DNA from: Ruminococcus sp.
GTDB lineage: Bacteria > Bacillota > Clostridia > Oscillospirales > Acutalibacteraceae
Direction: 5' to 3'
DNA: 7,566 nt
Assembly: GCA_022510985.1 (NCBI GenBank)
Contig: JAFLSL010000043.1
Coordinates: forward strand, 1 to 7,566
Shown: positions 1 to 6,383 of the stretch, piece after piece
How the letters are laid out: every line of letters begins with the position of its first letter
Numbering within the stretch: the first letter of the stretch is position 1
The notes under the pieces: generated by a model
What the model saw: only the letters and a program-made list of their open reading frames with translations
Told to the model about the DNA's origin: nothing
The model's database searches: none
Made by a program: the position numbers and the translations under genes

Positions 1-755
1 TCGGTGCTATCTTCCTCGGCTTTACAGACGCTCAGGCAGGTGCAATCGGTATTATCGGCGGTGCGGACGGTCCTACGGCAATTTACGTTACAACAAAGCT
101 TGCCCCCGAGCTGCTCGGTTCAATTGCTATCGCCGCATATTCGTATATGGCGTTAGTTCCGATTATTCAGCCACCGATTATGCGTTTGTTTACAACAAAG
201 AAGGAAAGAGCTGTACGAATGGAACAGCTTCGCCCTGTATCTAAGCTTGAGAAAATTATTTTCCCCGTAATCATTGTAATCGTTATCTCAATTCTTCTGC
301 CCGATGCTGCTCCGCTTGTTGGTATGCTTATGTTCGGTAACCTTATTAAGGAATCCGGAGTTGCAGACAGACTTTCAAAAACAGCCCAAAACGAGCTTAT
401 GAATATTATTACAATCTTCCTAGGTACAACAGTAGGTGCTACCGCAACAGGCGTAAACTTCCTTTCTTGGAATACACTTAAAATCATCGGCTTAGGACTT
501 CTCGCATTTATGATGGGTTCTGCATGCGGCGTACTCTTCGGTAAGATTATGTATAAATTAACAGGCGGTAAGGTTAATCCGCTTATCGGTTCAGCGGGTG
601 TATCAGCCGTTCCGATGGCTGCTCGTGTATCTCAAAAAGTCGGTCAGGAAGAAAACCCCGGAAACTTCCTTCTTATGCACGCTATGGGACCGAATGTTGC
701 AGGTGTTATCGGCTCTGCTGTTGCAGCGGGTGTATTGCTCAATGTTTTAAGATAA
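1..755 (+). CDS. Sodium ion-translocating decarboxylase subunit beta (OadB/GcdB/MmdB family), 5'-truncated
   Basis: This is the membrane subunit of a biotin-dependent decarboxylase that couples decarboxylation of carboxybiotin to Na+ export across the cytoplasmic membrane. The reading frame is open to the left edge (first full codon at 3) and ends at TAA 753-755, so 250 C-terminal residues are visible; the family is usually about 370-430 residues. The hallmark GGADGPT lies at visible residues 19-25 (bases 57-77); in Klebsiella OadB the aspartate of this motif is essential for Na+ transport. Downstream are several hydrophobic membrane segments, the conserved stretch [16 protein letters not shown], and a last helix with [15 protein letters not shown] (visible residues 229-243). 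The substrate (oxaloacetate, methylmalonyl-CoA or glutaconyl-CoA) cannot be told from this subunit, because the alpha and biotin-carrier genes are not in the window; they may lie upstream. A terminator follows, so this is the last gene of its operon. The ATG at 147 is an internal methionine, not the start. Confidence 0.95.
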   Translation, partial: GAIFLGFTDAQAGAIGIIGGADGPTAIYVTTKLAPELLGSIAIAAYSYMALVPIIQPPIMRLFTTKKERAVRMEQLRPVSKLEKIIFPVIIVIVISILLPDAAPLVGMLMFGNLIKESGVADRLSKTAQNELMNIITIFLGTTVGATATGVNFLSWNTLKIIGLGLLAFMMGSACGVLFGKIMYKLTGGKVNPLIGSAGVSAVPMAARVSQKVGQEENPGNFLLMHAMGPNVAGVIGSAVAAGVLLNVLR

Positions 756-773
756 TTTGATATTTTATTTATG

Positions 774-806
774 ATTAAGGCTATCTTAAAGATAGCCTTA
801 ATTTTT
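774..806 (+). terminator. Intrinsic terminator after the decarboxylase beta gene
   Basis: A perfect 12-bp inverted repeat (ATTAAGGCTATC at 774-785, GATAGCCTTAAT at 791-802) encloses a 5-base loop and runs into a T tract at 802-806. It begins 18 bases after the stop codon and separates the decarboxylase gene from the polysaccharide genes. The flanking A/T-rich bases could let it work on the other strand too. Confidence 0.9.
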
Positions 807-848
807 ATTATAATTCTATATTAGAAATATATCTTTTTCTTACTAGTA

Positions 849-879
849 TATAATTAATGTATATGTAAAATAGGGAGGG
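849..879 (+). promoter_or_regulatory. Possible -10 element and strong ribosome binding site for the chain-length/kinase gene pair
   Basis: A TATAAT hexamer lies at 849-854 in an A/T-rich stretch; a second one is at 809-814, just past the terminator. Neither has a convincing -35 box at 16-18 bases, so the promoter call is weak. A promoter is nevertheless expected here, because the upstream gene ends in a terminator. The ribosome binding site AGGGAGGG at 872-879, six bases before the ATG at 886, is strong and fixes that start. Confidence 0.4.
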
Positions 880-885
880 TAATAA

Positions 886-1575
886 ATGCCGAAAGATTTA
901 ACTCCTCAAAAAATATTCTATATGCTGATGCGTCATATAAAGCTTATTTTGCTTGTAGCAGCTTTAGTAACTCTTATCGCGTATGGATATTCAAGCTTTT
1001 TTATAACACCCACTTATTCAACCTCATCGCTCATTCTTATTCATAACTACAACGAAGTAGCATCTACACGTTCTACAAAGTACTATAATGCTGATGATCA
1101 GGGTCGTGTTGATGTAAGTGATATTGAGCGTTCTGCTACTCTCGCGAGCAGCTGTGTAATTCTTTTCCAAAATATGCCCGAAATGACATCCTTAATGTCA
1201 GGAGCATCTGTTTCGTTTAATCAGGTTGAAGAATCGAACTTTATTCGTATTGTAACCACATCCTCAAATCCCCAGATTGCTGCTAATGTTGCAAACCAGC
1301 TTGCTGATGAGGCTCCTAAATGCTTTGCAAGTATGTATGGTGAAGGAAACGGTAAGGTTGATAAAATTACCAACGCATCAACTCCCGGCACTCCTTCTTC
1401 ACCGAATATCAGGCAAAACACCCTCTACGGAATGACAATAGGTCTTATCTTAGGAGTTCTACTGGCGTTTGCCCTTGAAATTGTAGACACAACTCTCAAA
1501 CCCGGTGATGATCTTGCGAAAACGTATAATCTTCCTGTGTTTGCAGAAATAGCAGACTTTGAGAAAGCGGGGTAA
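886..1575 (+). CDS. Wzz/CpsC-type chain-length determinant and tyrosine-kinase modulator membrane protein
   Basis: This is a polysaccharide co-polymerase-like protein of 229 residues, the usual size for Gram-positive CpsC/CapA/YveK proteins. In that family the protein sits in the membrane, and its cytoplasmic tail activates a partner tyrosine kinase that controls polymer length and export. The layout fits: a short cytoplasmic N-terminus, a first membrane helix at about residues 19-40, and an extracellular domain. A proline-rich stretch (STPGTPSSPN, 165-174) lies just before the second helix at about 179-199. A cytoplasmic tail follows, beginning EIVDTTLKPGDDL and ending with the family-typical LPVFAEI. 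The start is set by the strong AGGGAGGG site six bases upstream. The kinase gene begins six bases after the stop codon, so the two are surely co-transcribed. The polymer is unknown, as no glycosyltransferase, flippase or polymerase gene is adjacent. Confidence 0.9.
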   Translation: MPKDLTPQKIFYMLMRHIKLILLVAALVTLIAYGYSSFFITPTYSTSSLILIHNYNEVASTRSTKYYNADDQGRVDVSDIERSATLASSCVILFQNMPEMTSLMSGASVSFNQVEESNFIRIVTTSSNPQIAANVANQLADEAPKCFASMYGEGNGKVDKITNASTPGTPSSPNIRQNTLYGMTIGLILGVLLAFALEIVDTTLKPGDDLAKTYNLPVFAEIADFEKAG

Positions 1576-1581
1576 TCCAGT

Positions 1582-2343
1582 ATGAAAATTATAAAAATCC
1601 CCGGTCATAAAAGACGTGAAGAAATTGCCGCTAACAAAAATGTCAGAGCCGGCTCACGCAAAAAGGATGACAAAAATGTACTGAGCGAAAAAAGCAAATT
1701 CGCTATAGTTGAGGCATATAAATCTGCCCGTACAAATATTATGTTCTCGCTTTCGGCTACTGACAAAAAGGCTTTTGCAATTACTTCTTATTCTAAGGGT
1801 GACGGTAAAAGTACGGTTGCCGCGAACCTTGCGATTTCTTTCTCAAAAATGGGTAAGAGAGTTATTCTTATCGACTGCGACCTTCGACGTCCTAATCTCC
1901 ATAATATTCTTAAGCTCGACAACAGAGCGGGCTTTTCCGATTTGCTCGGTCGTATGGTAGTTTTTGATGATGTAGTTCACCGCGACGTACTTCCTTGTCT
2001 TGATGTTCTTACCTCAGGAACTATTCCTCCGAACCCATCAGAGCTTATCTGCTCGCCCGAGGTTTCAAAGTTTATAGACCGTATCAACGAAGAGTACGAC
2101 TATATTATTTTTGATACACCGCCTATAGGTGTTGTAGCCGATTCACTTCTTCTTAAAGATTATATCGCCGGTTATCTTCTCGTAGTACGTGAAAGAAAGA
2201 CAACCCACGGTGATATTGAAAAACTTCTTAATACCGTCAATGTTACCGATGCTAAACCTCTTGGTTTTATACGAGTTGGTGTTACCCACGAAGGAAAAAG
2301 AGGCAAAAAAGGATACTATTATTACTATTATCAGTACTATTAA
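1582..2343 (+). CDS. CpsD/CapB-type bacterial tyrosine kinase (BY-kinase) with C-terminal tyrosine cluster
   Basis: This is a cytoplasmic autophosphorylating tyrosine kinase of 253 residues that partners the preceding membrane modulator in control of exopolysaccharide or capsule synthesis. The P-loop (Walker A) is SKGDGKST at residues 71-78. Walker A' is VILIDCDLRRPN at 94-105, and Walker B is YIIFDTPP at 174-181. The oligomerisation helix carries EAYKSAR at 44-50, matching the family's EX2RX2R motif with lysine in place of the first arginine. The tail ends GYYYYYYQYY (244-253), eight tyrosines in the last nine residues, which is the usual autophosphorylation cluster. The first 35 residues are lysine/arginine-rich. 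The start has only a modest ribosome binding site (CGGGG, 1568-1572) overlapping the end of the upstream gene, which suggests translational coupling. Tandem TAA stops at 2341-2346 precede a terminator. The phosphatase (CpsB/YwqE) that usually reverses this phosphorylation is not nearby. Confidence 0.95.
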   Translation: MKIIKIPGHKRREEIAANKNVRAGSRKKDDKNVLSEKSKFAIVEAYKSARTNIMFSLSATDKKAFAITSYSKGDGKSTVAANLAISFSKMGKRVILIDCDLRRPNLHNILKLDNRAGFSDLLGRMVVFDDVVHRDVLPCLDVLTSGTIPPNPSELICSPEVSKFIDRINEEYDYIIFDTPPIGVVADSLLLKDYIAGYLLVVRERKTTHGDIEKLLNTVNVTDAKPLGFIRVGVTHEGKRGKKGYYYYYYQYY

Positions 2344-2350
2344 TAAAACT

Positions 2351-2386
2351 AAAAGCCGTCGCATTAGTGCGGCGGTTTTCTTTTTT
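2351..2386 (+). terminator. Intrinsic terminator after the tyrosine kinase gene
   Basis: The 5' arm AAAGCCGTCGC (2352-2362) pairs with GCGGCGGTTTT-side bases 2369-2379 through eleven pairs, two of them G-U, around the six-base loop ATTAGT. A T-rich tract (TTTTCTTTTTT) follows to 2386. It starts eight bases after the kinase stop codon and ends the two-gene unit. Confidence 0.9.
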
Positions 2387-2428
2387 AGGTATGTTTTAAA
2401 CCAAAAACGCAAGTCTGTTTAAAAAAAC

Positions 2429-2490
2429 TTGCACTTTTTGAAGTTTTGTAGTAGAATATTAATGGTAATATGAATTTTTTGATTGAGGGG
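2429..2490 (+). promoter_or_regulatory. Likely sigma-A promoter and ribosome binding site of the aspartate aminotransferase gene
   Basis: TTGCAC at 2429-2434 and TAGAAT at 2452-2457 are 17 bases apart. The -10 box matches consensus at 5 of 6 positions; the -35 box keeps only the TTG. The expected start point near 2464 gives a leader of about 35 bases. The ribosome binding site GAGGGG (2485-2490) lies eight bases before the ATG at 2499. A 6-bp inverted repeat, GCAAGT (2409-2414) and ACTTGC (2427-2432), overlaps the -35 box and might be an operator, though a repeat this short can occur by chance. Confidence 0.55.
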
Positions 2491-2498
2491 TAATCAAA

Positions 2499-3773
2499 AT
2501 GAGTTATTTAAATTTATCAAAAGCAGAGCTTGAAAAAGAAAGAGAAGTGCTTTTAAAGCAGTATGAGAACTACAAAAGCAAAGGACTTTCTCTTAATATG
2601 GCAAGAGGAAAGCCCTCGCCTGAACAGCTTGATCTTTCTCAGGCTATGCTCGACTCTGTAAAAAGCACAGATTCCTGCATTTCTTCAGATGGTACAGATT
2701 GCAGAAACTACGGTGGCTTTGACGGAATTGTTGAAGTAAAGGAAATGTTTTCAAATATTTTTGATACTGAGTCTGAGAATGTTTTTGTCGGCGGAAATTC
2801 AAGCCTTAATATGATGTTTGATACAATTTCCTGCTTTATGACTGCTCCTATTTACGAAGATACACTTCCATGGCACGACGTTAAAGACAGAAAATTTCTC
2901 TGTCCGGTACCGGGTTATGACCGTCATTTCGGCGTAACAGGTTACTTTGGCTTTGAAATGATTCCCGTTCCGCTTAATGAGGACGGTCCCGATATGGATA
3001 TTGTTGAAAAGCTTGTATCTGAGGACGACAGCATTAAGGGTATCTGGTGTGTTCCTAAATATTCCAACCCTACGGGAATTACATATTCCGACGAGGTTGT
3101 AAAGCGTTTTGCGGCTTTAAAGCCTGCGGCTAAAGATTTCCGTATTATGTGGGATAACGCATATGCTGTCCACGATGTAACCGATACACCCGATACTTTA
3201 TTAAGTATTGTCGACGAATGTAAAAAGACAGGCAATGAAGATTTACCGATTTTATTTGCCTCAACCTCAAAAATCACCTTCGCAGGTGCAGGCGTTGCCG
3301 CTTTAGCAGCATCACCGCTTAATATGAAGGTTCTTAAAAAGCGTCTTGAGTTTGCGACTATCGGCTATGACAAGGTTAATATGCTCAGACATTCAAAGTT
3401 TTTTGGCAATTACGAAGGACTTTTAAACCATATGCAAAAGCATAAGGAAATCCTTGCTCCCAAGTTTAAAACCGTTGCAGATAAGCTTAACGAAGACTTA
3501 ACCGATGCCGGAATTGCCGAGTGGACTAATCCAAACGGCGGTTACTTTGTAAGCGTTAATGTTTATAAGGGAACAGCAAAGCGTGTTGTGGAGCTTTGTA
3601 AAGAGGCAGGTGTTGTGCTTACAGGTGCAGGAGCTACCTATCCCGAGGGCAATGACCCCAACGAAGAAAACATCCGTATTGCTCCGTCATTCCCGACTGT
3701 CGAGGAACTTTCGCTTGCTATGGATATTTTTTGTGTTTGCACAAAGCTTGCTTGTCTTGAAGTCCTTGTGTAA
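2499..3773 (+). CDS. Aspartate aminotransferase, class Ic (AspT type, Aminotran_MocR family)
   Basis: This is a PLP-dependent transaminase of 424 residues, predicted to interconvert aspartate and 2-oxoglutarate with oxaloacetate and glutamate in the cytoplasm. From memory it closely follows the Corynebacterium-type AspT family along its whole length. Shared signatures are NMARGKPSPEQLD (33-45), DGTDCRNYGG (64-73), CPVPGYDRHF (135-144), SNPTG (189-193), WDNAYAVH (218-225), STSKITFAGAG (255-265), LTGAGATYP (374-382) and NIRIAPS (391-397). By homology, Lys258 forms the Schiff base with PLP, Asp219 and Tyr222 contact the cofactor ring, Asn190 lies near its phenolate oxygen, and Arg393 binds the substrate carboxylate. 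All these residues are present, so the enzyme should be active. The length is normal for the family. The start is set by GAGGGG eight bases upstream. Terminators or promoters on both sides make it a single-gene unit. The substrate call rests on family similarity; relaxed specificity is possible. Confidence 0.92.
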   Translation: MSYLNLSKAELEKEREVLLKQYENYKSKGLSLNMARGKPSPEQLDLSQAMLDSVKSTDSCISSDGTDCRNYGGFDGIVEVKEMFSNIFDTESENVFVGGNSSLNMMFDTISCFMTAPIYEDTLPWHDVKDRKFLCPVPGYDRHFGVTGYFGFEMIPVPLNEDGPDMDIVEKLVSEDDSIKGIWCVPKYSNPTGITYSDEVVKRFAALKPAAKDFRIMWDNAYAVHDVTDTPDTLLSIVDECKKTGNEDLPILFASTSKITFAGAGVAALAASPLNMKVLKKRLEFATIGYDKVNMLRHSKFFGNYEGLLNHMQKHKEILAPKFKTVADKLNEDLTDAGIAEWTNPNGGYFVSVNVYKGTAKRVVELCKEAGVVLTGAGATYPEGNDPNEENIRIAPSFPTVEELSLAMDIFCVCTKLACLEVLV

Positions 3774-3796
3774 GTAACTGAAAATCACGTTGAAAT

Positions 3797-3826
3797 TTTG
3801 GTTAATATGTAAAATATATTACCAAA
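3797..3826. repeat. Imperfect A/T-rich inverted repeat downstream of the aminotransferase gene
   Basis: TTTGGT (3797-3802) pairs with ACCAAA (3821-3826). After one bulged T the pairing continues as AATAT (3804-3808) with ATATT (3816-3820), leaving a seven-base loop. No T tract follows, so it is a poor terminator. It could be a 3'-end stabilising hairpin or an operator for the promoter about 15 bases further on. Base composition alone could also explain much of it. Confidence 0.35.
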
Positions 3827-3840
3827 TATCCAATATAATA

Positions 3841-3869
3841 TTGACTTTTAGCTAAAAAAACTTTATAAT
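3841..3869 (+). promoter_or_regulatory. Near-consensus sigma-A promoter for secDF
   Basis: TTGACT (3841-3846) and TATAAT (3864-3869) are separated by exactly 17 bases, matching consensus at 5 of 6 and 6 of 6 positions. This is the best promoter in the window. The expected start point, about seven bases after the -10 box, is near 3876. That gives a leader of about 85 bases before the secD ATG at 3960. The -10 box and start point lie inside the left arm of the hairpin at 3867-3912. Confidence 0.8.
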
Positions 3870-3920
3870 AACTCTGTTACGTCTGTACGTATGTAAACGT
3901 AGCAGAGTTATTTTGCTTTT
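3867..3920 (+). terminator. Long hairpin with T-rich tail between the aminotransferase gene and secD, overlapping the secDF promoter
   Basis: Sixteen continuous pairs (one G-U) join 3867-3882 (AATAACTCTGTTACGT) with 3897-3912 (ACGTAGCAGAGTTATT) around a 14-base loop. TTTTGCTTTT lies at 3911-3920. The shape suits an intrinsic terminator for transcripts arriving from the aminotransferase gene, which has no other clear terminator. A transcript begun at the embedded promoter (start near 3876) would lack most of the left arm and could form only about six pairs, so it should pass through. The other reading is that the DNA palindrome is an operator. Three ACGT words at 3879, 3887 and 3897 lie in or beside the loop. 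Confidence 0.6.
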
Positions 3921-3945
3921 ATGTACAGATTATCAGAAAATATTT

Positions 3946-3950
3946 GGAGG
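3946..3950 (+). promoter_or_regulatory. Ribosome binding site that decides the secD start
   Basis: GGAGG lies nine bases before the ATG at 3960, which begins MKRIPKP and leads straight into the first membrane helix. The in-frame ATG at 3921, which would add 13 residues, has only the T-rich terminator tail in front of it and no binding site. Another ATG at 3955 lies four bases from GGAGG but is out of frame and reads only Met-Ala-stop. Confidence 0.8.
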
Positions 3951-3959
3951 TCTTATGGC

Positions 3960-5375
3960 ATGAAAAGAATCCCAAAGCCGGTGTTTTTCATTGTTGCCAT
4001 CCTTATCCTCTGCTTTTCTTATTCCGCTGTTTTCGGCGTATCCTACTTTGTAGGAGATAATAAGGAAACTGTAGTTAAGGGTATCACTGACATTCGATGG
4101 GGAACAGACATCAGAGGCGGCGTCGAGGCTACCTTTGAACCCGCCGACGGCTATAATGCAACAGATTCGCAGCTCGACTCAGCGAAATCTATTATCGAAA
4201 CCCGTATGGTATCCACAGGTATCACCGATTACGAGCTTTACGCTGACTACAACACTGACCGTATCATCGTTCGTTTTCCTTGGAAAGAGGACGAAAAGAA
4301 ATTTGATGTAGAGGCAGCTATCGAGGAAATCAGCTCAACAGCTGAACTTACTTTCCGTCCGGGAAACAGCTATTCTAATACGTCAATCGGTTCTGACGGC
4401 AGTTATGTATATCAGACTCCTACAGGAGATACCGAAACTGTTCTTATGAACGGCTCGGCTGTAAAGAGTGCTCAGGCAGGTATCGACTCTGACTCTAAGA
4501 AATCATCAAAGTCTAATTACGTAGTTTATCTCGAGCTTAATGACGAGGGTACAAAAACCTTCGCTGACATTACCGAGAAATACGTAAATCAGGTAGTAAG
4601 TATCTGGATGGACGATATTATGCTTTCCGCTCCCACAATCAATGAGAAAATCTCGGGCGGAAAAGCACAGATTTCAGGTGACTTTACTGCTGAAGAGGCT
4701 ACAGCCCTCGCCGCAAAGATTAACGCAGGTGCTTTACCGTTTAAGCTTTCAACAGCTTCCTACGGTTCTGTATCCGCATCTCTCGGAGAGAACTCACTCG
4801 TAGCTATGGCTTATGCAGGCATTATCGCAATGATTATTATTTCATTGTTTATGATTATAATGTACCGTTTACCCGGCTTTATCGCGGTTATCGCACTTTT
4901 AGGTCAGATGGGTATTACAATTGCTGCTATCTCAGGTTATTTCCCTGTATTTAATTCCTTTACAATGACGCTTCCCGGTATCGCAGGTCTTATCCTTTCA
5001 ATCGGTATGGGTGTTGACGCAAACGTTATTACATCCGAGCGTATTATCGAAGAAATGCGTAGCGGACGTACACTTGACGGTGCACTTGATCGCGGTACAA
5101 AAAGCTCGCTTTCAGCTATTATCGACGGTAATATGACAATCATAATCGTTGCTATTATCTTACTTTTAGTATTCGGTCCGTTCAACGTGCTTTCATTTAT
5201 CTTCGGTCAGTCTACTACAGGTACAATTTACTCATTCGGTTATACACTTCTCGTAGGTGTAATTTCCAACTTCATTATGGGCGTAGGACTGAGCCGTGTA
5301 ATGCTCAGAGCAGTAGCAGGCTACAAGTTTGCACGTCATAAGTGGCTGTTTGGAGGTGCAAAAGATGGCGAGTAA
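3960..5375 (+). CDS. secD: Protein translocase subunit SecD
   Basis: SecD is a membrane subunit of the Sec accessory complex that, with SecF, uses the proton (or Na+) gradient to pull proteins across the membrane after SecYEG/SecA translocation. The 471-residue protein has the RND-type layout: one membrane helix at about residues 8-30, a large extracytoplasmic P1 region (about 31-275), then five C-terminal helices. Signature motifs are WGTDIRGG (47-54), matching the family LGLDLRGG; NDEGTKTFADIT (194-205); GALPFKL (257-263); and GMGVDANVITSERIIEE (349-365). Asp353 in the last motif corresponds to the ion-path aspartate of the GxxVDAN motif known from Thermus SecDF. The size is that of the shorter Gram-positive/Thermotoga type, without the long E. 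coli P1 insertion. The start at 3960 is chosen from the GGAGG site. The gene overlaps secF by 11 bases. Confidence 0.96.
   Translation: MKRIPKPVFFIVAILILCFSYSAVFGVSYFVGDNKETVVKGITDIRWGTDIRGGVEATFEPADGYNATDSQLDSAKSIIETRMVSTGITDYELYADYNTDRIIVRFPWKEDEKKFDVEAAIEEISSTAELTFRPGNSYSNTSIGSDGSYVYQTPTGDTETVLMNGSAVKSAQAGIDSDSKKSSKSNYVVYLELNDEGTKTFADITEKYVNQVVSIWMDDIMLSAPTINEKISGGKAQISGDFTAEEATALAAKINAGALPFKLSTASYGSVSASLGENSLVAMAYAGIIAMIIISLFMIIMYRLPGFIAVIALLGQMGITIAAISGYFPVFNSFTMTLPGIAGLILSIGMGVDANVITSERIIEEMRSGRTLDGALDRGTKSSLSAIIDGNMTIIIVAIILLLVFGPFNVLSFIFGQSTTGTIYSFGYTLLVGVISNFIMGVGLSRVMLRAVAGYKFARHKWLFGGAKDGE
5352..5356 (+). promoter_or_regulatory. Ribosome binding site that decides the secF start
   Basis: GGAGG inside the end of secD lies eight bases before the ATG at 5365. 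The longer in-frame reading from an ATG at 5329 has no binding site and would add 12 residues read out of frame from the secD coding sequence, so 5365 is preferred. Confidence 0.8.
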
Positions 5376-6345
5376 TATCAGAAAGAAAACTATTGAGGAA
5401 AAGCTTATCGTTCGCGGTAAAAAGCCTAAGGATTTTGTAGGAAACAAAAAAGTTTTCTTTGGCATTTCTATTGCTATTATCTTAATCGGTATCATATGTA
5501 ACTTTATTTTCGGCACAACAATGGACATTCAGTTCACCGGTGGTTCAATGCTTAAGTACAGCTATTCGGGTAATTTGGATGACGCAAAGCTGAAATCTCT
5601 TGTTCAGGAGAAAACTCCCGACGATATCGTTACTTTCTCAGATTCAAAAGACCTCGTTAATAATAAGAATATGTTAACTGTACAGTTCTCTGGATCTACA
5701 ACAATCTCAACAGATTTACAGAAATCTATCACTGATTCTATTCAGAAGGATTTTTCAAAGAACGACTTTAAGCTTGAGCAGAGTAGCTCGGTTGACGCAA
5801 CAATGGGCTTTAGCTTCTTGCTTAAATGTTTGTTTGCGGTTGCAATTGCGGGAGTGTTAATGGTGCTTTATGTAACACTCCGATTCAAGAAAATCGGCGG
5901 TCTTTCCGCAGGTGTGTTCGGACTTGTGGCACTTTTCCATGACATTGCAATTATCTATTTCTTCTATGTTATCTTCCGTATGCCTATCGACTCGAGCTTT
6001 ATGGCAGTTGCTCTTATGATTCTCGGTTACTCACTCAACGATACCGTTGTCGTTTACGACCGTGTTCGTGAGGAGAGAAAGAACTTAGGCTACAAGGCTG
6101 ATATCAAGGACGTATTTAATCTCGCTGCTACAAAGGTTATGCGTCGTACAATTATCACTTCAATCACAACCATTTCTGCAATTCTTATTGTTTATATCTC
6201 TGCAATCATCTTCAACCTCGACTCTGTAAAGGCATTCGCTCTTCCGATGATTGTCGGTCTTGTTTCAGGTTGTTATTCTTCACTCTGTATCGCAGGTCCC
6301 CTTTGGGTTATGTGGAAAAAGAGAGAGAAGAAAGAAAAAGCTTAA
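5365..6345 (+). CDS. secF: Protein translocase subunit SecF
   Basis: SecF is the partner of SecD in the Sec accessory motor. The 326-residue protein has a basic cytoplasmic N-terminus, a first membrane helix at about residues 29-50, an extracytoplasmic P4 domain (about 51-147) and five further helices to about 316. It ends in a lysine/glutamate-rich tail. Signatures are MDIQFTGGSM (53-62; family GxDFTGGT), FHDIAIIY (191-198), GYSLNDTVVVYDRVRE (221-236) and RRTIITSITT (260-269). Asp226 and one of the arginines at 260-261 fit the conserved ion-path residues of this family. Its start codon lies within the last four codons of secD (11-base overlap), so the two are translated in a coupled way. Separate secD and secF genes are usual in Clostridia, whereas Bacillus subtilis has a fused SecDF. 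Confidence 0.96.
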   Translation: MASNIRKKTIEEKLIVRGKKPKDFVGNKKVFFGISIAIILIGIICNFIFGTTMDIQFTGGSMLKYSYSGNLDDAKLKSLVQEKTPDDIVTFSDSKDLVNNKNMLTVQFSGSTTISTDLQKSITDSIQKDFSKNDFKLEQSSSVDATMGFSFLLKCLFAVAIAGVLMVLYVTLRFKKIGGLSAGVFGLVALFHDIAIIYFFYVIFRMPIDSSFMAVALMILGYSLNDTVVVYDRVREERKNLGYKADIKDVFNLAATKVMRRTIITSITTISAILIVYISAIIFNLDSVKAFALPMIVGLVSGCYSSLCIAGPLWVMWKKREKKEKA

Positions 6346-6355
6346 TAAAATTTAA

Positions 6356-6383
6356 GGGGCTGTTTTTAACAGCCCCGTTTTTT
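6356..6383 (+). terminator. Intrinsic terminator after secF, likely bidirectional
   Basis: A perfect 9-bp stem (GGGGCTGTT 6356-6364, AACAGCCCC 6368-6376) with a TTT loop is followed by GTTTTTT (6377-6383). It starts ten bases after the secF stop. On the other strand the same stem is followed by a T-rich stretch (the complement of 6345-6355), so it probably also stops the convergent DUF4363 gene, whose stop codon at 6382-6384 abuts it. Confidence 0.93.

Noticed and set aside
2143..2412. Open frame of 89 codons on the minus strand over the kinase tail and terminator
   Set aside because: It lies antisense to the tyrosine-rich end of the kinase gene, runs through the terminator, and its product is low-complexity with no recognisable family; it is a shadow of the real gene.
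1..3773. Functional link between the sodium-pump decarboxylase and the aspartate aminotransferase through oxaloacetate
   Set aside because: The decarboxylase substrate is not known from this subunit, and the genes are separated by two terminators and an unrelated operon, so the link is not supported.
3774..3920. Riboswitch in the leader of secDF
   Set aside because: The predicted leader is only about 85 bases and shows a simple hairpin; I see no conserved riboswitch core motifs.
3921..3959. Longer SecD start at the ATG at 3921
   Set aside because: It has no Shine-Dalgarno site and directly follows the T-rich tail of the hairpin; GGAGG with nine-base spacing supports 3960.
4937..5528. Two minus-strand open frames over the end of secD and start of secF
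   Set aside because: SecD and SecF motifs are intact on the plus strand; the antisense products look like translated complements of membrane helices.
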